Below are positions 34,773 to 43,763 of a stretch of 52,293 nt of DNA, piece by piece. A program made the position numbers and the translations under genes. Source of the stretch: Pseudomonadota bacterium (GTDB lineage Bacteria; Desulfobacterota; Binatia; UBA12015). The notes under the pieces are model-generated. The model saw nothing but the letters and a program-made list of their open reading frames with translations. It did not search any database and was not told where the DNA came from. Position 1 is the stretch's first letter. The number at the start of each line of letters is the position of its first letter. The stretch is from assembly GCA_005777805.1 (NCBI GenBank), contig SXLG01000098.1, positions 1 through 52,293 on the forward strand, given 5' to 3'.

Positions 34773-35546
34773 CTAATGCTGTGGCTGACGCACGGGAACT
34801 CCGCGGTCGCGGAGCCAGGCCTTGCACTCGCCAACGGTATGCTCGCCGTAGTGAAAGATGGACGCTGCCAGTACGGCATCGGCGTGGCCCTCGGTTAGAC
34901 CCGCACGCAAATGCTCGAGCGTGCCCGCACCCCCCGACGCGATGACGGGCACCGGCACCGCGTCGCTCACCGCGCGCGTGAGCGCCAGATCGTATCCCTC
35001 CCTGGTGCCGTCGCGGTCCATGCTGGTGAGCAGAATTTCACCAGCACCGAGGGTCGTCACGCGCACCGCCCACTCGACCGCGTCGATCCCGGTGGCGCGC
35101 CGGCCGCCGTGCGTAAAAACCTCCCAGCGTGGCGGATCTCCCGCGACGCGCTTCGCGTCGATCGCGACCCCGATGCACTGCGCGCCGAAGCGTTCGGCCG
35201 CGCGCCGCCCCACGTCGGGGTCGGCCACGGCCGCGGGGTTGATCGAGACCGTGTCGGCGCCCGCCGCGAGCAGCGTGCGCACGTCTTCGGGCGCACGCAC
35301 GCCGCCGCCGACCGTGAGCGGCATGAAGCAACGCTCGGCGGTCGCACGCACGACATCGAGCAGAATCGCGCGTTCCTCGTGGGAGGCCGTGATGTCGAGA
35401 AAGGTCAGCTCGTCCGCCCCCTGCGCGTCGTACCGTGTCGCCACCTCGACCGGATCGCCGGCGTCACGCAGCCCGACGAACCCGACTCCCTTCACGACCC
35501 GCCCGGCTCTCACGTCGAGACACGGAATGATGCGGCGGGTCAGCAT
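34773..35546 (-). CDS. hisF: Imidazole glycerol phosphate synthase cyclase subunit HisF
   Basis: The 257-residue (beta/alpha)8 barrel has [13 protein letters not shown] (catalytic Asp11) and G-V-A-I-D-A-K-R (second catalytic Asp). Phosphate loops are V-G-G-G-V-R and S-G-G-A-G-T. With HisH it turns PRFAR and glutamine-derived ammonia into IGP and AICAR, step 5 of histidine synthesis, also feeding purine. Its start at 35546 overlaps hisA by seven bases. The order hisB-hisH-hisA-hisF is intact but hisI does not follow; a CDF gene does. Confidence 0.95.
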   Translation of the reverse strand: MLTRRIIPCLDVRAGRVVKGVGFVGLRDAGDPVEVATRYDAQGADELTFLDITASHEERAILLDVVRATAERCFMPLTVGGGVRAPEDVRTLLAAGADTVSINPAAVADPDVGRRAAERFGAQCIGVAIDAKRVAGDPPRWEVFTHGGRRATGIDAVEWAVRVTTLGAGEILLTSMDRDGTREGYDLALTRAVSDAVPVPVIASGGAGTLEHLRAGLTEGHADAVLAASIFHYGEHTVGECKAWLRDRGVPVRQPQH

Positions 35547-36295
35547 CCCTCCCCCCGCGCCAGAAAGACGGCCTCGGCGAGCACGAGATCGCCCTCGTAG
35601 AGCGCCCGCCCGGCGATCACGCCTGCGAGGTTGGCGCCACGATCGAATGCCGCACGCGCCCGCCGCACGTCGTCGGGCCCCGCGACGCCACCCGAGACGA
35701 TCACCGGTACGGAATGCTCGGCCGCGAAGGTCACGGTCGCCTCGAGTGCGGCCCCCTCGCGCGTGCCGTCGCGTTCGATATCGGTGTAGACGATCGCCAC
35801 GCAGCCGGCCGCCGCCGCACGTCGCGCCACCGCCACTGCGTCCTGACGCGCCTCCTCGTCGAGCCAGCCCTCGGTCGCGACCCGCCCCCCGCGCTGATCG
35901 ATCCCGGCCACGATTCGTCCGGGGAAGAGCCGGCAGGCTGCGTCCAGCACCGCCGGGTCGCGCACGGCGGCGGTGCCGAGGATCGCCCGCTCGGCCCCGG
36001 CATCAAGCACATCCCGGATGCTGTCGATCGTGCGCAGGCCGCCGCCGACCTGCACCGGAATCGAGAGCGCGCGGCAGATCGCCGCGATCACCGAGCCCTG
36101 AGTGCGCTCGCCGCGGGCCGCGCCGTCGAGATCGACCACATGCAGCCGCGTGGCCCCTTCATCCTGCCAGCGCCGGGCCATCGCCACGGGATCGTCGCCG
36201 TAGTGCGTCTCGGCCGCGAAATCGCCGCGCAACAGACGCACGCAACGCCCGGCGCGCAGGTCGATCGCCGGAATGACCTCGAAGGTCCGGGTCAT
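35540..36295 (-). CDS. hisA: ProFAR isomerase HisA
   Basis: The 251-residue barrel has [13 protein letters not shown] (base Asp), V-G-G-G-L-R-T and Y-T-D-I-E-R-D-G (acid Asp), as in HisA. It performs the Amadori isomerisation of ProFAR to PRFAR. Its ATG 36295 overlaps the stop of hisH (ATGA type), and its end overlaps hisF, evidence of tight translational coupling. Confidence 0.95.
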   Translation of the reverse strand: MTRTFEVIPAIDLRAGRCVRLLRGDFAAETHYGDDPVAMARRWQDEGATRLHVVDLDGAARGERTQGSVIAAICRALSIPVQVGGGLRTIDSIRDVLDAGAERAILGTAAVRDPAVLDAACRLFPGRIVAGIDQRGGRVATEGWLDEEARQDAVAVARRAAAAGCVAIVYTDIERDGTREGAALEATVTFAAEHSVPVIVSGGVAGPDDVRRARAAFDRGANLAGVIAGRALYEGDLVLAEAVFLARGEGC

Positions 36296-36951
36296 GATGC
36301 CGGCCCCGGAGCGGGACTAGCGCTGGCCGTGGCACGCGCGAAGCGCGCCAGGATCTCGAGTCCGGCGGCCTGACTCTTCTCGGGATGGAATTGGGTGGCA
36401 AACACGTTGCCCCGCCCGACCGCCGCGGCAAAGCGCTCGGAGCCGTGCGTCGCCGTCGCCGCGACGAGGGATCCGTCGGCCGGCTCGCAGTAGTAGGAGT
36501 GCACGAAGTAGACGTGGGTTCCCCGGGGCGTACCGGCAAGCAGTGGGAATCCGGGATTTACGTCGAGCGCGTTCCAGCCCATATGGGGGATCTTGACGTC
36601 GGTCGAGCGGAAGCGAACGACCCGGCCGGGCAGGAGACCGAGGCCGGGCACGCGACCAAACTCGGAACTCTCCTCGAAGAGAATCTGCATCCCGACGCAG
36701 ATGCCGAGAAAGGGCCGACCCGAGCGCGCCGCCGCGACAACCACATCGCGCAGACCGGCCGCACCGAGACTCTCCATGCAGGCCCCGAAAGCGCCCACGC
36801 CCGGCAGCACGACCGCCGCGGCCCGCTCGATCTCGTCGGCACGCGCGGTAACCCGCACGGCAACGTCCACCCCGGCCGCCATCGCTGCCCGCTCCAGACC
36901 CTTTGCCGCGCTGCGCAGGTTGCCGACCCCGTAGTCGACAACCGCAATCAC
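36292..36951 (-). CDS. hisH: Imidazole glycerol phosphate synthase glutaminase HisH
   Basis: The 219-residue class I glutamine amidotransferase shows V-D-Y-G-V-G-N-L-R-S at the start, the nucleophile Cys in L-G-I-C-V-G-M-Q and catalytic His/Glu in T-Q-F-H-P-E-K-S. It delivers ammonia to HisF. ATG 36951 overlaps the hisB stop by four bases. The tail from about residue 205 is Ala/Pro-rich and slightly longer than usual. Confidence 0.95.
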   Translation of the reverse strand: MIAVVDYGVGNLRSAAKGLERAAMAAGVDVAVRVTARADEIERAAAVVLPGVGAFGACMESLGAAGLRDVVVAAARSGRPFLGICVGMQILFEESSEFGRVPGLGLLPGRVVRFRSTDVKIPHMGWNALDVNPGFPLLAGTPRGTHVYFVHSYYCEPADGSLVAATATHGSERFAAAVGRGNVFATQFHPEKSQAAGLEILARFARATASASPAPGPAS

Positions 36952-37598
36952 AAACTGCCCTTGGTCGACGGCACGCCCTCGATGCGTGGATCACGGCGCG
37001 TCGCGGCTTCGAGCGCACGCGCCAGGGCCTTGAAGGCCGCCTCGACCATATGATGCGGATTGCGGCCGCGGAGCGCGTCGATGTGGAGGTTGATCTTCGC
37101 CTCGTTGACGAATGCAAGCATGAAATCGTGCACCAGACCGGCGTCGAAATCGCCGATGCGTTCCTGGCCGGGATCGAGTTCCTGCACCAGATAGGGACGC
37201 CCGGAGAGATCCACCACCACCGCGATCAGTGCCTCGTCCAGTGGAACTGTCGCCTGACCGAAGCGCCGAATGCCGGCCTTGTCGCCGAGCGCCTGCGCGA
37301 AGGCCTGTCCCAGGACGAGGCCCACATCCTCGACCGTGTGGTGCTGGTCGACCGCGAGGTCACCGCTCGCGCGCACCTCGAGATCGAAGAGACCGTGGCG
37401 CGCCAGCGCGTCGAGCATGTGGTCGAGAAAGGCCACACCGGTCGAGATCTCGGCCCGGCCCCGCCCGTCGAGGTCGATTGCGACCATGATCTCGGTCTCG
37501 CGAGTCTTGCGCTCGACGCGCGCCCGGCGCGCGCGGGGAGCCGCCGGCACCACCGCCCTCGCACGAACCTTCCCGGTCTTCCGTTTCGCCTGCGCCAC
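36948..37598 (-). CDS. hisB: Imidazoleglycerol-phosphate dehydratase HisB
   Basis: The IGPD enzyme shows E-R-K-T-R-E-T-E-I, L-D-G-R-G, H-M-L-D-A-L-A-R-H, D-Q-H-H-T-V-E-D-V-G (metal His) and the C-terminal N-P-H-H-M-V-E-A-A-F-K-A. It dehydrates IGP, using Mn ions. It has no phosphatase domain. The start is uncertain: GTG 37598 (216 aa, with a basic leader), GTG 37553 or 37550 (about 201 aa, GAGGG before). The frame is open to 37928 but that part is not coding-like. Confidence 0.88.
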   Translation of the reverse strand: MAQAKRKTGKVRARAVVPAAPRARRARVERKTRETEIMVAIDLDGRGRAEISTGVAFLDHMLDALARHGLFDLEVRASGDLAVDQHHTVEDVGLVLGQAFAQALGDKAGIRRFGQATVPLDEALIAVVVDLSGRPYLVQELDPGQERIGDFDAGLVHDFMLAFVNEAKINLHIDALRGRNPHHMVEAAFKALARALEAATRRDPRIEGVPSTKGSL

Positions 37599-37619
37599 GG
37601 CCGCACGTTCGCATAACCG

Positions 37620-37657
37620 GCACGAGCGTGCGAGACGCTGTGGCCCCACGCTCGTGC
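37620..37657 (-). promoter_or_regulatory. Stem-loop just upstream of hisB
   Basis: GCACGAGCGTG (37620-37630) and CACGCTCGTGC (37647-37657) form a perfect 11-bp stem with a 16-base loop, some 20 bases before the GTG of hisB. It may be a leader hairpin, an operator or a terminator of opposite-strand reads. No His-rich leader peptide is visible. The rest of 37599-37948 holds a weak 72-bp step echo of GGAGCCCGCG (37739, 37811) but no gene. Confidence 0.4.
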
Positions 37658-37948
37658 GGCGCAGAGACCCGCCGCCGGGACTCCTCGGAGGGCTCCCGCA
37701 AGGGCCCCCGGGGCGCCGCCATCGACAGCGGCACCTGTGGAGCCCGCGAATCTCGCGGCCCGCGGCGATGTGCTCCCCTCGTTGCTGCGGGACGCCAACT
37801 GGGCATGCAAGGAGCCCGCGGGCCTGCGGCCAACCACCGAGATCCCGGGTGGGCGGCCGACCGCGCCCTCGCCTCGCGCGTGGCCGCGTGGCCACCGCTG
37901 GACCCGGGAGTTCCGCTCGGGCAAGCATGGACGGAAGGGGGACGACAC

Positions 37949-38602
37949 ATGGACACCACTGCCGCGCCGGCCAGCGGGCTCTCGGTCACCGACTGCTACC
38001 GCAAGGCCTGGGATCGACTCTGGGAGGGTTTCGTCGATCTGCTGCTGCCCTTGCTCGCGTGGATGCTCATCGCGGGTTTCGGTAGCTGGCTCGGCCGCAG
38101 AACGGGCCTGGTCGGCCTGGTCTTTCAGCTTGCCGTCGGGCTCCCGGTCGGACTCGGCGCAGCCTGGGTCTATCTGCGGGCCGCGCGCGGGGAGAGGCCC
38201 GAGATCGCCGATCTCTTCGTCGCCTTCCGCGCAAATTATACCCAAGCGGTGGTCGGCATGGCCCTGCTCTCGGCGATCGTCGGGCTGGGCATGATGCTGC
38301 TGGTCGTGCCGGGCATCTTCGCGCTGGTCCGACTCTGTCTCGTCCCCTACCTGCTGGTGGCCGAACACTACGAACCGCTGCCCGCACTCGGCGAGAGCTG
38401 GCGACGCACCGAGGCGCACGGCTGGCCGATCCTCGGCGCGCTGCTCATGACGCTGCCCATCGTGCTCGTGGGCGCGCTCCTTCTCGGCGTCGGTCTCATC
38501 CCGGCCGCGATCTGGATTCACCTCGCCTTGGCCCAGATCTACCTCGAGATTTCGCGCCTGTGCCCCCCAGCGACGACCGCCCCCAGCACAGCGACCGTCT
38601 GA
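37949..38602 (+). CDS. Integral membrane protein of unknown function
   Basis: The 217-residue protein has about five or six hydrophobic spans (V-D-L-L-L-P-L-L-A-W-M-L-I, V-F-Q-L-A-V-G-L-P-V-G, V-G-M-A-L-L-S-A-I-V-G, L-L-V-V-P-G-I-F-A-L-V-R, I-L-G-A-L-L-M-T-L-P-I-V) and a conserved-looking P-G-I-F-A-L-V-R-L. It resembles DUF975 or glycerophosphodiester membrane-domain proteins, with no catalytic residue evident. ATG 37949 follows GGAAGGGGG. It may be co-transcribed with the transporter downstream (93 bp gap). Confidence 0.65.
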   Translation: MDTTAAPASGLSVTDCYRKAWDRLWEGFVDLLLPLLAWMLIAGFGSWLGRRTGLVGLVFQLAVGLPVGLGAAWVYLRAARGERPEIADLFVAFRANYTQAVVGMALLSAIVGLGMMLLVVPGIFALVRLCLVPYLLVAEHYEPLPALGESWRRTEAHGWPILGALLMTLPIVLVGALLLGVGLIPAAIWIHLALAQIYLEISRLCPPATTAPSTATV

Positions 38603-38695
38603 TAAACCTCTGCCACCCTTGAGTTCGCCTCTGGAGCCGCACGCACCCGCGGCCGTCGCACTCGCCTCACGCCTGGGCTAGGAGCCCTCTCTTCC

Positions 38696-40528
38696 ATGGG
38701 CTCGGCGCGCGACTCGACCTCTCAAGGCAAGACCATGGCTGCCGTGACGACACCGGGCACCCCGACTCCGCCGGAGACACCTTCCCGGCGGGGCGGCCCA
38801 CCCCTCTCGCGCTCGGTCAAGCTCTCTTTCGGAGCACCCAGCTTCGCCGGTGCGGCGCTGGCGATCCCGATCGGTATCCTGCTGCCACGCTTCTACACCG
38901 ACGTGGTGCTGGCGCCGGCCGGCTGGGTCGCCTTGGCGATCGCGATCGCGCGCTGTTTTGACGCCATCACCGACCCGATGATGGGCTGGGCGAGCGACCG
39001 CACGCGCAGTCGCTGGGGTCGTCGCAAACCCTGGATGGCGCTCGGCGTACCGCTGGCCGCCATTGCCGTCTACGCCCTCTTCGCGCCGCCGCGGGCGCTG
39101 TCGCCCCAGGCCGCGGCGGTATGGTTCGGAGTCACGTTCTCGCTCTACTTCATCTTCCACACCGTCTACGAGATCCCGCACGGCGCGCTGGGCGCTGAAG
39201 TAGCGCTTGACTACGACGAACGTTCGAGCCTCTTCGGCATCCGCTCGGTGTTCATCATGTTCGGCACCATCACCGCGGCGGTTCTGCCGAGCATCCTTCC
39301 GGGTATCCTCGGCACCGACGACGCGCGCACGGTCTACGCCACCATCGCCGGCCTCTTCGCGGTCCTGCTGGTCGGTCTCTACGCTCTTCTGCTGTGGAAG
39401 GTGCCCGAGCGTCGCGAGTTCCAGAACCGCGAGCCCAACCCGCTCGCCCCCGGCGTGCGCCGCGCGCTGCGCAACCGCCCCTTCCGCATCCTCTTCCTCT
39501 CGGGCCTGATCGGCGCGGTACCGGCCGCGATCCCGGCCGTGCTGCTGCCCTACTTCACGCGCTACGTGCTCGTGGTCCCCAACCCCGACGCCGTACTCGG
39601 CAACCTGCTGCTGATCTACTTCGGTGTCGGCCTCCTCTCGATCCCGCTGTGGATGCGCATCGCGCAACGATTCGGGAAACTCCAAACGCTGGTCGCCGCG
39701 GCCCTGATCGGGACCGCCGGTCAGGTCCTGCTCTTTGCGCTCGACGTGCGGGAACCCTGGTTCGTCTATCTCATCTTCGTGCTTCTCGGAACGCAGTCGG
39801 CCACGGGGATCTTCCTGCTGCCCTCGATGGGCGCGGACGTGATCGACTACGACGAGTTCCTCACGGGCAAGCGGCGCGAGGCGCAGTTCGGGGCTTTCTG
39901 GGCCATCATCCCCAAGTTTGTCTCGATCCCCGGAGCATCGATCCCGATCGCGCTGCTGGCCTGGCAGGGTTACGTCCCGAACCAGGCGCAGACGCCGGAA
40001 GTCCTGTTCATGATCCGCTTCCTGATCGGCGTCTTCCCGGCCCTCTTCAACATCGCAGCCCTGCTCATCTTGATGCGCTATCCGATCTCGGCCCGGGTTC
40101 ATGAGCGGATCCGCGACGGCATCGCCGCCCACGCACGCGGCGAAACCGCGCCCGATCCGATCGACGCCCACCCCGTCCCACCCCCGGGCGCGCGTGCGGT
40201 GAGCGAGGAGATGGGCTGGTTCCTTGACACCTTCTCGCCCCGCGAGCTGCGCCGGATCATGACGCACGGCCCGCGCTGCGCCCTGAACGATGTCCTGGGG
40301 CAGCTCGCCATCGCCACTATGCTCACCGGCACCCTGGCCTGGTTCGCGACACGCGCCCTGCCTGGGCTCGATGTGGAACCCGGCCCCCAAGCCGTACTCG
40401 CGGTGGTGGGTTGCGGCCTCGCCTTGACCGCCCTCCTCTTTCAAGTCACCCGCCTCCCCAACGCGCTCCGCCTCCGCCGAGCGCCGGTGCCCGTCGAGGA
40501 GATCCGCCGACACCTGACCCAGTCTTGA
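38696..40528 (+). CDS. MFS transporter, GPH (sugar:cation) type with C-terminal extension
   Basis: The 610-residue protein holds about 12 membrane spans (residues 25-460), with the family motif D-P-M-M-G-W-A-S-D-R-T-R-S-R-W-G-R-R-K-P-W in loop 2-3 and D-V-I-D-Y-D-E in the middle. It is probably a symporter for a sugar or other small solute. The extra 150 residues after about 460 include two more hydrophobic stretches (L-A-I-A-T-M-L-T-G-T, V-L-A-V-V-G-C-G-L-A-L) and are not standard. ATG 38696 after GGAG is preferred over 38735. Confidence 0.8.
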   Translation: MGSARDSTSQGKTMAAVTTPGTPTPPETPSRRGGPPLSRSVKLSFGAPSFAGAALAIPIGILLPRFYTDVVLAPAGWVALAIAIARCFDAITDPMMGWASDRTRSRWGRRKPWMALGVPLAAIAVYALFAPPRALSPQAAAVWFGVTFSLYFIFHTVYEIPHGALGAEVALDYDERSSLFGIRSVFIMFGTITAAVLPSILPGILGTDDARTVYATIAGLFAVLLVGLYALLLWKVPERREFQNREPNPLAPGVRRALRNRPFRILFLSGLIGAVPAAIPAVLLPYFTRYVLVVPNPDAVLGNLLLIYFGVGLLSIPLWMRIAQRFGKLQTLVAAALIGTAGQVLLFALDVREPWFVYLIFVLLGTQSATGIFLLPSMGADVIDYDEFLTGKRREAQFGAFWAIIPKFVSIPGASIPIALLAWQGYVPNQAQTPEVLFMIRFLIGVFPALFNIAALLILMRYPISARVHERIRDGIAAHARGETAPDPIDAHPVPPPGARAVSEEMGWFLDTFSPRELRRIMTHGPRCALNDVLGQLAIATMLTGTLAWFATRALPGLDVEPGPQAVLAVVGCGLALTALLFQVTRLPNALRLRRAPVPVEEIRRHLTQS

Positions 40529-40621
40529 CGCCAGCCGGATGCCGGGCGGCGCCTCGGGCAGCCCCCTCCCTCACGACGGGACCGCCACCGCTCGCACCGC
40601 ACGGGAGAGGGCACGTGGGGT

Positions 40622-40790
40622 CCGACGGCTGCCGCCGACCACGGTCCTGCGTGCCGCCGCGACGATTGCGCACCTGGGTCCGACGAATGCACCGACGGCT
40701 GCCGCTAGCCACGGTCCTGCGCGCGGCCGCGACGATTGCGCACCTGGGCTCTGACGCATGCGCCGACGGTTGCGGCCTCGGCTCGGCATC
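40622..40790. repeat. Tandem 70-71 bp repeat, two near-identical copies plus a partial
   Basis: Units at 40622 and 40692 share CCGACGGCTGCCGC, CCACGGTCCTGCG and CGCGACGATTGCGCACCTGG, almost 90% identical by eye. A third, diverged start CCGACGGTTGCGGC is at 40763. Steps are 70 and 71. It lies in the 342-bp gap 40529-40870 between the transporter and the next gene, where no gene is seen. Confidence 0.75.
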
Positions 40791-40870
40791 TCACGCGAGA
40801 GAACGCTCGCCGCGAGATCGGGCGAGGCGCGCCCCTGCGGGAATCGCGCCGGCCCTTGGCGTAGAGTGTG

Positions 40871-41323
40871 ATGGCGATGGTCGGAACCGAGGATGTCTTC
40901 GCCTACGGCACACTGATGCTGCCGGAGATCGTGCGGGCCCTGCTCGGCCGCTTGCCCGAGGGAGAAGCAGCCCGGCTCGCCGGCTACATCCGCCACCCGA
41001 TTCGCGGCGAGGCCTACCCCGGTGTGATCGCGCAGCCCGACGCCGCGGTCGATGGCGTCCTCTGGCACGGACTCCACAGCGGCGAGATGGCCCTCCTCGA
41101 TGCATGGGAGGGGCCGTATTACGAGCGCCGCCGCATCGCGGTCCGACCGTGTTCGGCCATTGACGGACCGACACTCGCCGCCTGGGCGTGGGTCGTGCTC
41201 GACCACCAGGCGGCCGTGCTCGAAGCGGGCGACTGGTCGGCCACGGCCTTCCGCGAGCACAAGGCCGCGCTCTGGATCGAATCCTGTGGCGAGTTCTGTC
41301 GCGCGCGAGCCCGCCTGGGTTGA
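40871..41323 (+). CDS. Gamma-glutamylcyclotransferase-like (AIG2/GGCT) protein
   Basis: The 150-residue protein starts with the signature V-F-A-Y-G-T-L (pyroglutamate-forming fold), then L-A-G-Y-I-R-H-P-I and a Glu in W-E-G-P-Y-Y-E-R as a likely catalytic acid. GGCT-like enzymes convert gamma-glutamyl-amino acids to 5-oxoproline. GTG 40868, ATG 40871 and ATG 40877 are all possible starts; 40871 is chosen. It follows the repeat array. Confidence 0.75.
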   Translation: MAMVGTEDVFAYGTLMLPEIVRALLGRLPEGEAARLAGYIRHPIRGEAYPGVIAQPDAAVDGVLWHGLHSGEMALLDAWEGPYYERRRIAVRPCSAIDGPTLAAWAWVVLDHQAAVLEAGDWSATAFREHKAALWIESCGEFCRARARLG

Positions 41324-41703
41324 AGGATCCGATTGCGCGCGACGCTGGCGCGAACGATCTCCATTGACAGGAAAGCTGGCGGCAGAGAGCGTGGCCCGGT
41401 TCTGCCCGGGGCCCGCGAGCCCGGCCCAACAGGAACGCTCGCGCGCGCCGGGCTGGCGCGATCCCAGTCGACAAGCCAATGCTCAAGGACAGCGAGGTGG
41501 AACCGGCGCTGAACGTCCGGGCCAGCGCCGCGGCCGACAGCGCACCGCTCGGGGCCCGTCTGCCGTATAGCGGCCACTCCCAGCACGACCACCTCCCAGC
41601 CGCGGCCGGCGGTGTGCCGCTCCGGGCCACGATGCCGTGGTGGCTCCATCCCCCGCGCGCCGCGATCGGTGCCCGCCTGCTCTGGGTCAATAATAGCGAC
41701 TGA
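41324..41703. other. 380-bp gap without a credible gene
   Basis: A short plus frame (41479-41703) and a minus frame are open, but neither looks like a gene. A minus-strand stretch R-F-H-L-A-V-L-E-H-W-L-V recalls the membrane motif of acyltransferase-3 proteins and may be a decayed remnant. The match is too weak to annotate. Confidence 0.4.
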
Positions 41704-42207
41704 ATATCGCCGCGCTCGGCCCCCTCGATCAACTGGGGCTACCTGGAGGGCTATCACTCGGCGGCGGCCGCGCACTGGCGGCAGCTCGAGGATGCGCTCT
41801 CCTGGAACGAGACCTCGCTACGCTGGCCGCGCGTGAACGGATTGGAGACCTGGTTCGCAAGCAGCCGCGAAGACCTCGACCGGATGCGTGTGACCACCGC
41901 TCTCACCCTGGTCCGCTCGGACGGCTACGCGATGTTCGGCGATCCGAACGATCTGGCGACCCCAGACCACCTCCATGCGTGGTACTCGTTCTGGGACGAA
42001 CCGCTCGGCATCCCACTGGCCCCGGGCACGCTCGTCCCGGACGGATCTTGGCGCCGTGAGTTCAGCGGCGGCACCGCGCTCTACAACCCGATGGGCAATG
42101 GTGCCGTCCAGATCAGTTTCGGGAGTCCGCGACGGAGTGCGGCGACGGGAGAAGTCGCGAACCAGCACACGCTGCCCGAGCGCGACGGCGACCTCTACGT
42201 GCCCTGA
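41704..42207 (+). pseudogene. C-terminal fragment of a glycosidase-like hypothetical protein
   Basis: The frame is open from the TGA at 41701-41703 to TGA 42205-42207 and reads N-W-G-Y-L-E-G-Y-H-S at its start, then M-F-G-D-P-N-D-L, H-L-H-A-W-Y-S-F-W-D and A-L-Y-N-P-M-G-N-G. It resembles the last third of a family of putative secreted glycoside hydrolases I recall as hypothetical proteins. There is no start codon near the true N-terminus; GTG 41833 could serve a shortened product. The rest of the gene is gone. Confidence 0.5.
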
Positions 42208-42252
42208 TCCATCGAGTTCCCAGCACCGGACGCTGGGACCGCGGGCCAGGAC

Positions 42253-43608
42253 TCAGGAGCGCCGATTCCGGCGCAAGCGTACCCGGGGAGGCGTCGCCGG
42301 GGCGGCTCCGGCCGGCGGCGTGAGCCGGCGCGTGACGGCGCGGCCGTGGGCGTCGAGTCCTTCCATCGCCGCCAGCGTCGCCACGGTTGGGCCGAGGCGA
42401 CGCAAGGCCGCGGGTGACGCCTCGATCACGCTCGTGCGTTTCAGGAAATCGTACACGCCGAGCGGTGACGCAAAGCGCGCCGTGCCACCGGTCGGCAGGA
42501 CGTGGTTCGGTCCTGCCAAGTAATCGCCGAAGGCTTCGGGGCTCGCGTGGCCGAGGAAAACGGCCCCCGCCGCGCGAATTTGTGCGAGCCAACGCCGGGG
42601 CTCGGCCACTGCCAGCTCGAGATGCTCGGGAGCGAGCCGGTTGGCGATCTCGACAGCCTCGGCGACGTCACGGGTCACGACCAGCGTGCCATGGTCGCGC
42701 AACGAACGCCGCGCCAGCGCCGCCCGCGGCAGCTCGGCAAGCTGGACCGCAAGTGCGCGCTCGACCGCTGCCGCCAGACGCACGCTCGGGGTCAAGCAAA
42801 TCGCCGTCGAGTCCGGCCCGTGTTCGGCCTGGGCGAGCAGATCGGCGGCGATCAGGTCGGCGCGGGCGGAGGCATCCGCGATCACGACGACCTCGCTCGG
42901 CCCGGCGATCATGTCGATCCCGACCCGGCCGGCGACGAGCTTCTTGGCCGTCGCTACGTAGCGGTTGCCGGGACCGACGATCTTGTCCACCCTGGCTACC
43001 GTCGCCGTGCCCCAGGTCAGAGCCGCGATCGCCTGCGCTCCGCCCGCCCTGAAAATAGTATCGACATTCGCCACGAAGCCGGCGGCGAGCAGGGCTGCGG
43101 GCTCGCCACCCGGATGCGGTGGCGTCACCGCGACGACCTCCGCGACGCCCGCGACCCGGGCCGGAATCGCATTCATCAGGACCGACGAGGGATAGAGCGC
43201 AGCCCCGCCCGGCACGTAGAGCCCGACGCGGCGCAGAGGCCGGATCTCCTGTCCGAGAACGACCCCAACGCGGTCGCGGAAGCGGAACGAAGTCTCGAGC
43301 TGGTGGCGGTGGTAGTCGCGGATCCGCCGCGCGGCGAGCCGGAGGGCGGCACGCTGGACCCGCGGCAGCGTGGCAAAGGCCGCTTCCATCGCGCCACGAT
43401 CGACCGCGAGCGCGCGTGGCGGCACGTCGACGCCGTCAAGCCGGCGGGTGCATGCCCGGAGCGCCCGGTCGCCGCCGCGCCGAACCTGGTCGAGGATCGC
43501 CCGCACCGCCCCCTCGACCGAGCCGGCCTGCTCCTCGCCGCGATCCTCCAGTCGAGCAAGCCAATGTTCAAAGCCCGGCGCGCCGGTGCGCAGCGTGCGC
43601 ACGATCAC
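42253..43608 (-). CDS. hisD: Histidinol dehydrogenase HisD
   Basis: The 451-residue NAD enzyme shows V-G-L-Y-V-P-G-G, V-D-K-I-V-G-P-G-N-R-Y-V, D-M-I-A-G-P-S-E, the catalytic pair E-H and His in L-A-P-E-H-L-E-L, and G-P-N-H-V-L-P-T-G-G. It oxidises histidinol to histidine in two steps with zinc. GTG 43608 (V-I-V-R-T-L-R-T) fits the family's N-terminus; the frame is open further to 43734. It is alone downstream of murA here, with no hisG between. Confidence 0.9.
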   Translation of the reverse strand: MIVRTLRTGAPGFEHWLARLEDRGEEQAGSVEGAVRAILDQVRRGGDRALRACTRRLDGVDVPPRALAVDRGAMEAAFATLPRVQRAALRLAARRIRDYHRHQLETSFRFRDRVGVVLGQEIRPLRRVGLYVPGGAALYPSSVLMNAIPARVAGVAEVVAVTPPHPGGEPAALLAAGFVANVDTIFRAGGAQAIAALTWGTATVARVDKIVGPGNRYVATAKKLVAGRVGIDMIAGPSEVVVIADASARADLIAADLLAQAEHGPDSTAICLTPSVRLAAAVERALAVQLAELPRAALARRSLRDHGTLVVTRDVAEAVEIANRLAPEHLELAVAEPRRWLAQIRAAGAVFLGHASPEAFGDYLAGPNHVLPTGGTARFASPLGVYDFLKRTSVIEASPAALRRLGPTVATLAAMEGLDAHGRAVTRRLTPPAGAAPATPPRVRLRRNRRS

Positions 43609-43763
43609 CCGACCCACGCGCGACTGTCCCGCCGCGCTCGCCGCCGATGCAACGCGCTCCGCCACGCCCGCAGCAGCACGGGATCGTGTCGCCGTGCCCG
43701 GTCCGGCCACGCGCCCCGTCCGGGCGACCGGCATGGGGGCCTAACCTCGCCCTGCGGGGCGCC

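Noticed and set aside
37739-37820. Another 72-bp repeat upstream of the membrane-protein gene
   Set aside because: GGAGCCCGCG recurs exactly 72 bp later, but only 10 bases match, which could be chance in such GC-rich DNA; kept only as a weak supporting case.
40571-41479. Minus-strand frame of 302 codons opposite GGCT
   Set aside because: It covers the repeat array and lacks domain signal; the plus-strand F-A-Y-G-T-L gene explains the region.
41119-41775. Acyltransferase-3 membrane protein on the minus strand
   Set aside because: Only a short R-F-H-L-A-V-L-E-H-W-L-V stretch is suggestive; frame breaks and composition do not support a gene.
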